Made by a program: the position numbers and the translations under genes
Shown: one piece after another, positions 53,490 through 61,631 of the stretch
How positions within the stretch are numbered: the first letter of the stretch is position 1
Layout of the letters: each line of letters opens with the position of its first letter
The notes under the pieces: generated by a model
Database searches by the model: none
Seen by the model: the letters and a program-made list of their open reading frames with translations, nothing else
Told to the model about the DNA's origin: nothing
Origin: Oscillospiraceae bacterium
GTDB taxonomy: Bacteria; Bacillota; Clostridia; Oscillospirales; Oscillospiraceae
Direction: 5' to 3'
Length of the DNA: 64,000 bases
Assembly (NCBI GenBank): GCA_017429325.1
Contig: JAFRPC010000003.1
Coordinates: 1-64,000 of the forward strand

Positions 53490-56146
53490 CCGTTTTTCAG
53501 ATTCTCCCCCACGGTTCCCAGCTTCTGCCGGTTCAGGTCCCTCAGAAAGCTCTCGATGTCCCCGTAGATCCGATCGATCTCCTCACCGAACTCCCGGGCG
53601 GACTGCCGCAGGACCCCGGCCCGGAGGGCCGAGACTTGAATCAGACTGTCGGAGGTAACGATGCGGACCTGCTCGTTTTTGCCGATGTCGTGGACCAGCC
53701 GCTCGATGTAGGCGTCGCCGGTCTCGTTTTCCTTGGTATAGACCACCCGGACGCCGTGGAAGCTGAAGCGCTCCCCCTTGCCGCCCTTGACCCGGTAGGC
53801 GTCGAAGACCAGTACGGTCTCCGTCCGGGTGAAGGAGGAATAGTTGGCCAGGATCTCCATGAGCCGCTCCCGAGCCTGGTCCAGGTCCTTCTCCGCCAGG
53901 GCCGCCAGCTCAGGCCAGGCGTAGATGACGTTCATCCCGTCCACCACCAACAGCCTTCCCCCTCGGGGGAAGGTGGCATCCGCCGTCTCCCGCAAGGCGG
54001 ATGACGGATGAGGGGCGTCCGTCGCCCGAAAGCCCTGGGAGGGGGCGTCCGTCTCCCGGCTCGTTTCCTGGGTGGCCCCCTTCCAAACGCTTGCCGAATA
54101 CCGGGGCCGTTTGATAGGCCCGAACTCCCGCTCTAAGATGGCCTGCAGCTCCTTCTCGCTGATGGACAGCCGCCGCCGGGCGGGGGCCAGGGCGTCCCGC
54201 TTCGGAGCCAGGACGCTCTCTAAGTGCATATTGGAGAAGACCTTGTCCCACTTCACCGTGAAGCCGCCCCCGTGGGCGCAGAAGACAGAGTCCGGCGTGT
54301 TGTCCAGGTCCGCCTCCGGGTCATAGGGGTGGGCAGCCCGGACGGCCTCGGGGTCGTGGCAGAGCTCGTAGCCCTCTACCTCCAAGGCCAGCTTGCCCAG
54401 GCCTCGGGTGTAGGCGGCTACCTCCCGGGCGTAGTCCGTCATGGCGGCCACCGGAGCGCGGCCCCGGAGCAGGCTCATGCCCCCCAGGTCCTCCGGGGTG
54501 TCGAAGGAGCCGAAGCGGGCCCGGATGTCGGTGATGGCCCGACCGATCTGGGCCGTGGGGACCTCCAGCCGGAAGCGGTACCAGGGCTCCAGCAGCACCG
54601 AGGGGACCTGCATCAGGCCCTGGCGCACGGCCCGGTAGGTGGCCTGGCGGAAGTCGCCCCCCTCGGTGTGCTTCAGATGGGACTTGCCCGCCGCCAGGGT
54701 CATCTTCATATCCGTGATGGGTGCACCGATGGCGGTGCCGACGTGCTCCTTTTCCATGAGGTGGGTGAGGATCAGCCGCTGCCAGTGCCGATCCAGCTTG
54801 TCCTCGCTGCACGAAGAGGCGAAGACCAGGCCGCTGCCACGGGGCAGGGGCTCCAGCAGCAGGTGGACCTCGGCGTAGTGCCGCAGGGGCTCGTAGTGGC
54901 CCACGCCCTCCACGGCCCGGTCGATGGTCTCCTTGTAGAGGACGCGGCCCCGGCCCAGCTCCACGGCCAGCTCGAAGCGGTCCAGGATCAGGCTCTTCAG
55001 GATCTCCGCCTGGACCTCTCCCATGAGGCCCACGGAGAGCTCCTGGAGGCGGGGGTCCCAGCGCAGCCGGAGCATGGGCTCCTCGGCCTCCAGCTGGCGG
55101 AGCTTGGGCAGCACCAGCCGGGGGTCCGTCCCGGCGGGCAGGCCCAGCCGGTAGTGCATCACCGGCTCCAGCACCGGCGCCCCGGCGGCGGCCTCGGTGC
55201 CGAAGCCCTGGCCGTTCCGGGCCGCGCTCAGCCCCACGGCGGCGCAGACCTGGCCCGGCAGCACCTCCTCCACGGCGGCGTATTTCCCGCCGCTGTAGCG
55301 GCGGAGCTGCGTCAGCTTCTCCTCCAGCCCGTCATAGGTCAGCGTGTCCCGGACCCGCAGCACGCCGCCCGTCACCTTCAGGTGGGTCAGGCGCACGCCC
55401 TGGGCGTCGTGGGAGATCTTGAAGACCCGGGCGCCGAAGGCCTCGGGCCTGGTCCGGGGCTTCAGCAGGCCCGTGAAGCCGTCCAAAAAGGCCTCGATCC
55501 CCTCCAGCCGCAGGCCGGAGCCGAAGAAGCAGGGGAAGGCCTCCCGGGCCGCCAGCAGGTCCCGCAGGGTGTCGGGGGAGAGGGCCCCCGTGTCCAGATA
55601 TTCCTCCATGGCGGCCTCGCCGCAGAGGGCCAGCTGCTCGTCCCGCCCGGCGTTGTCGGGGGAGAAGTCCACCGCCCCGTCGCCAAACTCCCGGCGCAGC
55701 TCGTCCAGCAGCTCCTCCCGGCCCCGGCGGGCCAGGTCCATCTTGGTGACGAAGAGGACCGTGGGGACCTGGTAGTGGGCCAGCAGCTTCCAGAGGGTCC
55801 GGGTGTGGGACTGGACCCCGTCGATGCCGCTGATGACCAGCACCGCGCAGTCCAGCACCTGGAGCATCCGCTCCGTCTCGGCGGAGAAGTCCACGTGGCC
55901 CGGCGTGTCCAGCAGGGTCAGCTCCCAGCCGCCCCATTCCACGTGGGCCTGGGAGGCGAAGATGGTGATGCCCCGCTCCCGCTCCAGCGGGTCGAAGTCC
56001 AGGGCCGTGTTCCCGTGGTCCACCCGCCCCAGGCTCCGCAGAAGCCCGCAGCGGTAGAGGATGGCCTCCGCCAGAGTGGTCTTGCCCGCGTCCACGTGAG
56101 CCAGCAGCCCCACGCAGGCCCGTTTGTCGCTGCCTGTCATCGTCAT
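53486..56146 (-). CDS. TetM/EF-G-like ribosomal GTPase fused to a YacP/Rae1-type NYN endonuclease
   Basis: The 886-residue protein begins as a ribosomal-protection GTPase: G1 AHVDAGKTTL, ERERGITI (switch I), LDTPGHVDF (G3), TKMDLARRG (G4), then EF-G-like domains II-V to about residue 690. Residues about 733-870 match B. subtilis YacP/Rae1: LLVVDGMNVIYAWPEL, VLVFDAYRVKGG, VVYTKENETGDAYIERL, TSDSLIQ and VLRQSAREF. Rae1 enters the ribosomal A site and cuts mRNA. The linker (711-732) is encoded by an AGCCTTCCCC palindrome. The TAA stop is in a 123-bp MITE. The tetracycline-resistance name often given to such proteins is not supported here; a ribosome-rescue or mRNA-cleavage role is inferred. ATG 56140 is an alternative start. 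Confidence 0.9.
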   Translation of the reverse strand: MTMTGSDKRACVGLLAHVDAGKTTLAEAILYRCGLLRSLGRVDHGNTALDFDPLERERGITIFASQAHVEWGGWELTLLDTPGHVDFSAETERMLQVLDCAVLVISGIDGVQSHTRTLWKLLAHYQVPTVLFVTKMDLARRGREELLDELRREFGDGAVDFSPDNAGRDEQLALCGEAAMEEYLDTGALSPDTLRDLLAAREAFPCFFGSGLRLEGIEAFLDGFTGLLKPRTRPEAFGARVFKISHDAQGVRLTHLKVTGGVLRVRDTLTYDGLEEKLTQLRRYSGGKYAAVEEVLPGQVCAAVGLSAARNGQGFGTEAAAGAPVLEPVMHYRLGLPAGTDPRLVLPKLRQLEAEEPMLRLRWDPRLQELSVGLMGEVQAEILKSLILDRFELAVELGRGRVLYKETIDRAVEGVGHYEPLRHYAEVHLLLEPLPRGSGLVFASSCSEDKLDRHWQRLILTHLMEKEHVGTAIGAPITDMKMTLAAGKSHLKHTEGGDFRQATYRAVRQGLMQVPSVLLEPWYRFRLEVPTAQIGRAITDIRARFGSFDTPEDLGGMSLLRGRAPVAAMTDYAREVAAYTRGLGKLALEVEGYELCHDPEAVRAAHPYDPEADLDNTPDSVFCAHGGGFTVKWDKVFSNMHLESVLAPKRDALAPARRRLSISEKELQAILEREFGPIKRPRYSASVWKGATQETSRETDAPSQGFRATDAPHPSSALRETADATFPRGGRLLVVDGMNVIYAWPELAALAEKDLDQARERLMEILANYSSFTRTETVLVFDAYRVKGGKGERFSFHGVRVVYTKENETGDAYIERLVHDIGKNEQVRIVTSDSLIQVSALRAGVLRQSAREFGEEIDRIYGDIESFLRDLNRQKLGTVGENLKNG
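53952..54016 (-). repeat. AGCCTTCCCC-type palindrome in the interdomain linker of the GTPase-nuclease
   Basis: CTTCCCCCTCGGGGGAAG followed by ATCCGCCGTCTCCCGCAAGGCGGAT and GATGAGGGG. Translated in frame as HPSSALRETADATFPRG. Confidence 0.9.
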
Positions 56147-56219
56147 TCCCCGTCCATTCCTGTTTTTGTTTGATTATACCACAGCCCCGCCGGATAGGCA
56201 AGAAAAAACCGCCGCCCCG

Positions 56220-56400
56220 CCGTAGGGCGGCCAGACCCTGGCCACCGCCCCCGCCGTAGTAGGGCGGCCAGACCCTGGCCGCCGCCCCCCGCCGTAGGGC
56301 GGCCAGACCCTGGCCGCCGCCCCCGCCGCAGGGCGGCCAGACCCTGGCCGCCGCCCCCACCGTAGGGGCCGATGCCCACATCGGCCCGCCACCTCCCGCC
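56220..56400. repeat. Five tandem palindromes (four GGCGGCCAGACCC plus one GGCCGATG)
   Basis: GTAGGGCGGCCAGACCCTGGCCGCC-type units begin near 56221, 56260, 56294 and 56327 with CCGCC spacers; GTAGGGGCCGATGCCCACATCGG follows near 56362. Confidence 0.9.
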
Positions 56401-56760
56401 TGGACGAGGTAAGAAGTAAGAGGGAAGAAGTAAGAAGTGGCCTTGTTGTAGCGGCGCACAGTGTGCGCCACGGGATGCCGCTCATCTTCTGCCGTAAGGA
56501 CGGCTCTGTAGGGACGGCTCGCAGCCGTCCGCCGTTCCCGCCCCGCCGTCCCCCGCCCGGGAAAGGCAACAGGCAACGGGCAACAGGCAACAGACCCGCC
56601 TGTAGGGACAAGCATTGCTTGTCCGCGATTCCCCGCACGGACGCCCCCTCATCTGGCATCGGGCTTGCGGGAGACGCCCGATGCCACCTATTTCGTGAGG
56701 ATACCATTTTCGCAGTATAGCTGCGCAAATGGTGATAAAAAAAATCCAAAAATTATTCAA
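56401..56760. repeat. Dense repeat mosaic, no gene
   Basis: AAGTAAG tract (about 56405-56438), GTAGCGGCGCACAGTGTGCGCC (56448), GTAGGGACGGCTCGCAGCCGTCC (56516), GGCAACA tract (56566-56594), GTAGGGACAAGCATTGCTTGTCC (56601) and a truncated inverted AGCCTTCCCC-family repeat (56646-56692). Confidence 0.85.
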
Positions 56761-56767
56761 AAAATTT

Positions 56768-56793
56768 GGGAACAGCCGAAAAACGACTGTTCC
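56768..56793 (-). terminator. Terminator of the nitroreductase gene
   Basis: On the minus strand GGGAACAG/CTGTTCCC is followed by AAATTTTTTG. Confidence 0.7.
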
Positions 56794-56877
56794 CGCAGTG
56801 TGTTTTATTTGGAGATTGCGTTTTTTAAGAGCTTGAGATGCGTTTTTTTTGAGAGCTTCTGTTGCTTGAAAGCGCGG

Positions 56878-57690
56878 TCAGCTCAGGAGATAGGAGGCAA
56901 TGTACCGGATCCCGTTGGGCAGGGGCAGGGCGGGAGCCTCCAGGGAGAAGCTGACGCGGCGGCCCAGGGCCTCGGCGGCCAGGGCAAAGTGGCACAGGGC
57001 AATGCCCAGGTCCACCTTTTGCAGGTCCCAGCCGCTTTTATCCGCATAACCGCGGCTGGACTTCTCGAAAAAGTGCAGCCAGTCGCCATCCCGGACCACC
57101 CGCCAGGGCTGCCGGTTCACCGCCGATGGCCCGCGCCGCACGGCCTCCAGCAGGGGGGCCAGTTCTCCGGCGGCGGCAGGGGAGAGGGGCTGATCAAAGC
57201 TGCCGTCGAAGAAGAGGGTCTCAAAGGGCAGCCGCGTCTCCGCGCCGGTCCCCTTGCGCATGAGCTGCTCCCGCAGAGACATCTTCTTTGCCGGGTAGCC
57301 CACAGGGCTGACGCAGGGCAGGACCTCCCCGGCCTCCAGGGCCATAGCGGCCTCGAAAGCACCGCGGCTCAGGGTCCCGGCAAGCCAGACCGTTCCCAGA
57401 CCTAAGGCCACGGCCCGGAGCAGCAGCGTCTCGAAGGCGAAGCCAAAGGCTTCCTCGGCGTGAGGCGTCCGGGGGAGCTTTCCCGCCAGCCAGTGGGAGG
57501 CGCCGACGATGACAGGGCTGGACAGGCCATTTTCCGCCCCGTCCAGCAGGGCAAAGCGCACCGGGAGCCCGTAGGGGTTCCGTGTCGTCTCGGCCAGCGC
57601 CAGCAGCGCGGCCCGGTCCTCCGGCGTCAGAGGCCGCCCGTCAAAGCTCCGAACGCTCCGCCGGACCCGTATTGCTTCCATCATGTCCAT
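56878..57690 (-). CDS. Nitroreductase family protein
   Basis: The 270-residue FMN-binding protein starts MEAIRVRRSVRSFDGRPL, the phosphate-binding arginine motif, and carries a duplicated or extended C-terminal half (AVRRGPSAVNRQPWRVV, then GIALCHFALAAEALG). This two-lobed form resembles the TM1586-type nitroreductases. Substrate is unknown. GGAGG precedes the ATG. Confidence 0.88.
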   Translation of the reverse strand: MDMMEAIRVRRSVRSFDGRPLTPEDRAALLALAETTRNPYGLPVRFALLDGAENGLSSPVIVGASHWLAGKLPRTPHAEEAFGFAFETLLLRAVALGLGTVWLAGTLSRGAFEAAMALEAGEVLPCVSPVGYPAKKMSLREQLMRKGTGAETRLPFETLFFDGSFDQPLSPAAAGELAPLLEAVRRGPSAVNRQPWRVVRDGDWLHFFEKSSRGYADKSGWDLQKVDLGIALCHFALAAEALGRRVSFSLEAPALPLPNGIRYIASYLLS

Positions 57691-57714
57691 GGTTCGTTCC
57701 TCCTTATGTTATCG

Positions 57715-57780
57715 TAGGGGCCGACGCCTCGACGGCCCGCCGTCCCCCGTTCCCGTCATTCTGAGCGCAGCGAAGAATCC
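57715..57780. repeat. GTAGGGGCCGACG palindrome and TTCTGAGCG repeat
   Basis: GTAGGGGCCGACGCCTCGACGG starts 57715. CATTCTGAGCGCAGCGAAGAAT follows near 57757; the same string is at about 62663. Confidence 0.85.
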
Positions 57781-57821
57781 GTCCCCCCTTCGCCCGCCAT
57801 CCCGATTCGGAAATCGTGGGG

Positions 57822-58331
57822 TCAAAGTGTCTCCCACCAGGCGTTGACGGCCAGCAGCGTCGCAATGGGCACCGCCACCAGCAGAAGGACCGGTAGGATC
57901 GCCCAAGGCGCATCCATTACGATCGCCATAAAACTGGCAGGGAGCAGGATGATGCTGCCAGCCACCGCGAACAAAAGCTGTGCGATCATGCAGCCCCGAA
58001 TCAGCCGCGGTCCGGCCTCCTTCCCGGCGCTGCCCAAGAACCAGCCCGCCAGGGGCAGCAGTGACAGCAGACCCAGCAGCGGGAAAATCAAATACAAAAG
58101 GCCGTAGAATTCGAGGGCGGCAAACATGGCGCCAAGCAGCACGCCCATCGCCGACAGCGGCCAAATCAGAAGGAGATATTCGCTGAGAGAGAAGTCTATC
58201 GGATGCGTATAGGTGACGATCAGGACGACTGCGGTGAGCAAAGGGGTGTAAAGGGTCAGGGCGAGGCAGAGATACCGCCGTCTGCGCCCCTGGGCTGTGG
58301 CGTGCCCCGGTCCTTGCTTTCTGTGTTTCAT
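57822..58331 (-). CDS. Hypothetical polytopic membrane protein
   Basis: The 169-residue protein has about five hydrophobic segments (for example LALTLYTPLLTAVVLIVTY and LLYLIFPLLGLLSLLPLAG). The family is not recognised. ATG 58331 has AGGAGG ten bases upstream and is preferred to an ATG 24 codons earlier. It starts a leftward run of envelope-type genes. Confidence 0.6.
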   Translation of the reverse strand: MKHRKQGPGHATAQGRRRRYLCLALTLYTPLLTAVVLIVTYTHPIDFSLSEYLLLIWPLSAMGVLLGAMFAALEFYGLLYLIFPLLGLLSLLPLAGWFLGSAGKEAGPRLIRGCMIAQLLFAVAGSIILLPASFMAIVMDAPWAILPVLLLVAVPIATLLAVNAWWETL

Positions 58332-58380
58332 AAGAGGCGTCCTCCTGTTCATCTTGTTGGAGCAGGTATCGTTCTGTGAT

Positions 58381-59205
58381 TTACTTATCCTCTTTTTTAT
58401 CATCCTTCTGCTCCAGAGCGGCCCATTGATTGTGTTCGCCGATGGAGATATTTTCGCAAACCGTAAAGAGGGCCTGCTTCCGTTTTTCCGGGTCGTCGGT
58501 CAGGTTCGCAAACTCTCCCGCGTTCATGAAGTACATGTTCACCGTCCGCTTCAACTGCTCCAGACAAAGACGATACTGGACCCACAGCTCCCGGTGCTTT
58601 TTCAGTGCCAATACAGCCGTCAGGATCCCGGCGGCAGAGCTGAGGGCGGCGACAAGGTATTTCATAAACGGGCCGACGTATGCAACATCCTCCAGCAGGA
58701 TGAGAAACGGCACAAGCCCGTTGAAAATGAGACAGAGGATGGTGAGACGGTGATACATCTTCTTGCAGACGCGGCTGCTGTCGCTGTAATACTTCATTTG
58801 CGGAAAGACCCGGTCAAGAAGATAGTTTTTCTCCATGCCCTCTGGCATCAGGTCCAATTCGGCGCGGTACTGCGCGGCGTATTTATTTTGATAGCGCTTG
58901 TCCGCATCGGGTCCCTCCGGAGCGGCTTCCGCATTCGGCGACTGGGCGGGGGCAGCCGCGTCTGCGGCGTCCGGCGTTTCGCCCGGTTCCGGGGGAACGA
59001 GGGCAGAGGCTGCCGCGCTGTCCGGCTTGGCTTCCGCTTCGCCGGAAGGAGCTTCCCCCTCCGCGGCGGCTGTCTGCCCGGAGCCGTTCTCCAGACCTGC
59101 GGCGTCGTCGGGGACGATTGCGTCTTCGGCTTCCGGCGCGGTGGTCAAGGGTTCCGCATCCTGTACCGGGAGCGGAGCTTGTGTTTCCTGTTCCATACCT
59201 GTCAT
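58381..59205 (-). CDS. DUF4231/SLATT-like membrane protein
   Basis: The 274-residue protein has a disordered Ala/Pro/Glu-rich N-terminus (1-100), then helix-rich KYYSDSSRVCKKMYHRL, two membrane helices (about 155-173, 180-198) and HRELWVQYRLCLEQLKRTV, the DUF4231 pattern. Related SLATT proteins are predicted membrane effectors in nucleotide-signalling defence systems, but DUF4231 proteins also occur alone. ATG 59196 is an alternative start. Confidence 0.7.
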   Translation of the reverse strand: MTGMEQETQAPLPVQDAEPLTTAPEAEDAIVPDDAAGLENGSGQTAAAEGEAPSGEAEAKPDSAAASALVPPEPGETPDAADAAAPAQSPNAEAAPEGPDADKRYQNKYAAQYRAELDLMPEGMEKNYLLDRVFPQMKYYSDSSRVCKKMYHRLTILCLIFNGLVPFLILLEDVAYVGPFMKYLVAALSSAAGILTAVLALKKHRELWVQYRLCLEQLKRTVNMYFMNAGEFANLTDDPEKRKQALFTVCENISIGEHNQWAALEQKDDKKEDK

Positions 59206-59235
59206 TCTCCTTTTTTCGTTAAGTCTTTACCAAAA

Positions 59236-59955
59236 TCAAAAGTGTGCGATGCAGAAATAGAGGTGCTCGCCGATCTCCCGATAGAAGAAGGTGTCGTCGC
59301 CGTCAATCCGTCCGAACCAGCCGCCGTCCTGCTCCGTGAAGGTCATTCTGGAGGAATAACCGAAGCAGCCGCTGACGTCGTCGGAGGGGATGTAGTACAG
59401 GTCATAGTATTCCGTCTCCGGCCCAAAGCCCCGTCCGCCCAGAGAAAACTGGACCATTCCTGGCGCTGCCGTCACGGATTTGAATGTCGGATCCTCCAAA
59501 AGGACCCGGCAGTTCTCGCTGTGAAAATCGATGAGTTCCTTGGAGCTCTCATGCCAAAGCTCGATCCAGTCGTCCCGGATGATGGAGACTTCAAATGTTG
59601 CTGCGGTCCACTTCGGCGTTTCCGGATAATGGGCCAGCAGCTCCTCACCGCAGGCGGTCAGCAGCTCCACGCTGGAGAGAGCTTTTGCAAGAGCTTCTTT
59701 AGGCGTTGGGTCTTCCTCGGACATCCTCTCAATGACTGTTTTCCAGACGTCGAGCATCTCCTCGTCCGTGAGCATGTCTCCTGGCATGGGAAACGATGCT
59801 TCGATTTCGATAGAAGGAACGGTTTTTGCAGGAAAAGCTTCCGTGGAGGCCGGGACAGCTGTGGTGCTTGTTTCCGGCAGGGAGGTCGGCGCAGCCTGTC
59901 CGCAGCCCGCCAGCGCCGCCAGCAGGGAGAGCAGCAGGGCAAGTACTCGTTTCAT
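59236..59955 (-). CDS. Putative lipoprotein
   Basis: The 239-residue protein has a signal peptide with lipobox LLAALAGC (C18), a Thr/Ser/Pro linker (20-50) and an acidic domain I do not recognise. It would be attached to the outer face of the membrane. Confidence 0.75.
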   Translation of the reverse strand: MKRVLALLLSLLAALAGCGQAAPTSLPETSTTAVPASTEAFPAKTVPSIEIEASFPMPGDMLTDEEMLDVWKTVIERMSEEDPTPKEALAKALSSVELLTACGEELLAHYPETPKWTAATFEVSIIRDDWIELWHESSKELIDFHSENCRVLLEDPTFKSVTAAPGMVQFSLGGRGFGPETEYYDLYYIPSDDVSGCFGYSSRMTFTEQDGGWFGRIDGDDTFFYREIGEHLYFCIAHF

Positions 59956-60064
59956 AGCGATCTATCCTTTTCTTTACTATGTGTGCCAAAGAGGACAGTT
60001 TTCGTTGGCACGTTTTTTTGTTAACTTGCGTGTCATAGAGAACCGTCACCGATGACACGTTTCG

Positions 60065-60406
60065 CTAAAGCATTTTCACAGCCAGCCAGAACAGCAGCGC
60101 AAAGCTGAGCAATGTAAGGCACACGAGGGTGAGGAGGACCAGCGAGCCCCGTTCTTCCTGATGGATGGCGCGGGCGTCCGTCCCAATCGCGGCGGCACCG
60201 GTGACGAGGACGGCGGCCAGACAAGCCAGTACGCCGGGATTGGAGAATACTATAGAATAATAGGACGCATGGTTGCCGGTCACGACAAAGACTTTATAAT
60301 GGTCCTCCAATTCGACTTGTAACAGATAGCAGAGGAGGACAAATGCGATCACCGCAGCCAGGATCGCCGCGGCGGAGAGGATGGGATAAAGCTTGATGCG
60401 TTTCAT
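60065..60406 (-). CDS. Hypothetical small membrane protein
   Basis: The 113-residue protein has three membrane helices (about 8-28, 55-73, 88-110). GGAGG-like GGAACGCCC precedes the ATG. Family unknown. Confidence 0.55.
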   Translation of the reverse strand: MKRIKLYPILSAAAILAAVIAFVLLCYLLQVELEDHYKVFVVTGNHASYYSIVFSNPGVLACLAAVLVTGAAAIGTDARAIHQEERGSLVLLTLVCLTLLSFALLFWLAVKML

Positions 60407-60439
60407 GGGCGTTCCTCCAAAATATAAGGTCCCCTGCCT

Positions 60440-60555
60440 GCGGCGGGTGGACGGCAGGATGCCATCCCTACAGGGGGCTTCTATTGATACACCACCTCAT
60501 CCGCCCCAGTGTGCGCGCTGGGCACCTTCCCCTCAAGGGGAAGGCTTTGCGGGGC
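60440..60555. repeat. Palindromes and inverted AGCCTTCCCC-family repeat
   Basis: GGACGGCAGGATGCCATCCCTAC (about 60447), then CCTCATCCG...CACCTTCCCCTCAAGGGGAAGG (about 60490-60553). Confidence 0.75.
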
Positions 60556-60578
60556 GTCCGGGGGGCGCCCCCTGCGGG

Positions 60579-60923
60579 TCAGCGGATCACGGACCAGCCG
60601 CAGTACTCGTTGTTAAACTGCGTCAGGTCCCTTGCCTCGTCCAAATCGAAGTCGTCAAAGGCGACGAAGCCGATCTCATGGGTCTTATCGTTGGTGACAA
60701 ACAGCAGACAGGTCTTGAAAAACCGGTCCCCGTATTCGTCCGCCCCGTCCCAGGGGAAGAGAAAACGGAATGCGTCGTTCCGGATCCTGACGTAGGGCTC
60801 CAGAAGCAGCGCGTCATCTCCGTTCAATTTGGAATAGCCGATCACCGGCTCCGTCCGGAAGCTGTACTGTATCTCCAGCGCCGCAGGCGCTTGCTTTTCA
60901 CCGGCAGTCAGGTGTTCCGTCAC
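60579..60923 (-). CDS. Short protein matching the C-terminal part of a neighbouring membrane protein
   Basis: The 114-residue frame aligns with the last 110 residues of the protein at 61632-62471: SFRTEP/SYRTEP, VRIRNDAFRFL/VRLGNDEFRFL, FFKTCLLFVTND/FFKTSGITVTND and the WSVIR/WNWIR end. It lacks the membrane part. GTG 60923 overlaps the TGA of the upstream gene (GTGA). It may be a separate cytoplasmic domain or a decayed duplicate. Confidence 0.55.
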   Translation of the reverse strand: MTEHLTAGEKQAPAALEIQYSFRTEPVIGYSKLNGDDALLLEPYVRIRNDAFRFLFPWDGADEYGDRFFKTCLLFVTNDKTHEIGFVAFDDFDLDEARDLTQFNNEYCGWSVIR

Positions 60924-61615
60924 TTTTGTCCAGGGTCTGTATCGCCCTGCGCTGGATTTCCGTGTGTTTGATCGATGGGGTGGGCCTCCCAGTAGGCCTG
61001 TCGGTAGGGGTTGGCCGGGCTTGCGTCGAAGCCCAGGGGGAGGTAGGGGGCGGGGATGTAGGCGTTGTAATCCAGATCCATAAAGTAGTTGTGGAACCAG
61101 ATCAGCACGTAGGTGACGCTTCTGGACCGGTCCGGGGTGCGGATGGCGTAAACGAAGCCCATGTAGTCGTCGGCGTCTATGGCCAGGGGGTCCTCCGGGT
61201 CCGCGAAGCCGGTGACGGAGTAGATTCCCGCATAGTCCTCCCGGGGAAAGGCTGCCAGCCTGTCCAACTCCGCTTCGTAGGCCGCTTGGGGGTATTCCAC
61301 GGTCAGATAGCAGAGCCACTGGGGGTCCCAGGGGTCATAATAGACCAGCTTGAAGGCCTGGACCTCCATTTCCTGCCGGATCTCCAGGGGAAAGATGAAG
61401 CTGTCCTGCTCCCGGGCCGTGCGGATAAAACGATTCTCCGCCCGGGGGCCGATGAAGCGGCTGTATTCCGCGCAGTCTTCATAGACTTCCACGCCGGTGT
61501 CCGTCGCCGCCATGAGCCCCAGCGCTGCCAGAAATGTGCAGCCGGTGAAGCTGCCGCAGAGGACCAGGACCAGGGCCGCGACGGCCCAGAGGGGCAGGCG
61601 GTTTTTTTGTTCCAT
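60920..61615 (-). CDS. Putative lipoprotein/membrane-anchored protein
   Basis: The 231-residue protein has a signal segment VAALVLVLCGSFTGC with a possible lipobox (C26). The extracytoplasmic domain has FKLVYYDPWDPQWLCYLTVE and YEAELDRL, weakly like the middle of the protein at 61632-62471. With the overlapping 114-residue gene it looks like a split version of that architecture. Confidence 0.65.
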   Translation of the reverse strand: MEQKNRLPLWAVAALVLVLCGSFTGCTFLAALGLMAATDTGVEVYEDCAEYSRFIGPRAENRFIRTAREQDSFIFPLEIRQEMEVQAFKLVYYDPWDPQWLCYLTVEYPQAAYEAELDRLAAFPREDYAGIYSVTGFADPEDPLAIDADDYMGFVYAIRTPDRSRSVTYVLIWFHNYFMDLDYNAYIPAPYLPLGFDASPANPYRQAYWEAHPIDQTHGNPAQGDTDPGQK

Positions 61616-61631
61616 GGGTTCCTTCCCTTTT

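Noticed and set aside
53486..56146. Tetracycline resistance determinant (tetM/W/O)
   Set aside because: The N-terminal part is TetM-like, but chromosomal context, divergent sequence and a C-terminal nuclease domain do not support assigning resistance.
54224..56173. 649-codon rightward ORF opposite the TetM-like gene
   Set aside because: Low-complexity Gly/Gln/Val/His-rich translation typical of an antisense shadow; no start signal.
56220..56400. CRISPR-like short palindromic repeats
   Set aside because: Palindromes are separated only by short C-rich linkers that are themselves repeated; no spacer content.
58381..59205. Part of a SLATT nucleotide-signalling defence operon
   Set aside because: No cyclase or nucleotidyltransferase gene is adjacent; the neighbours are lipoproteins and small membrane proteins.
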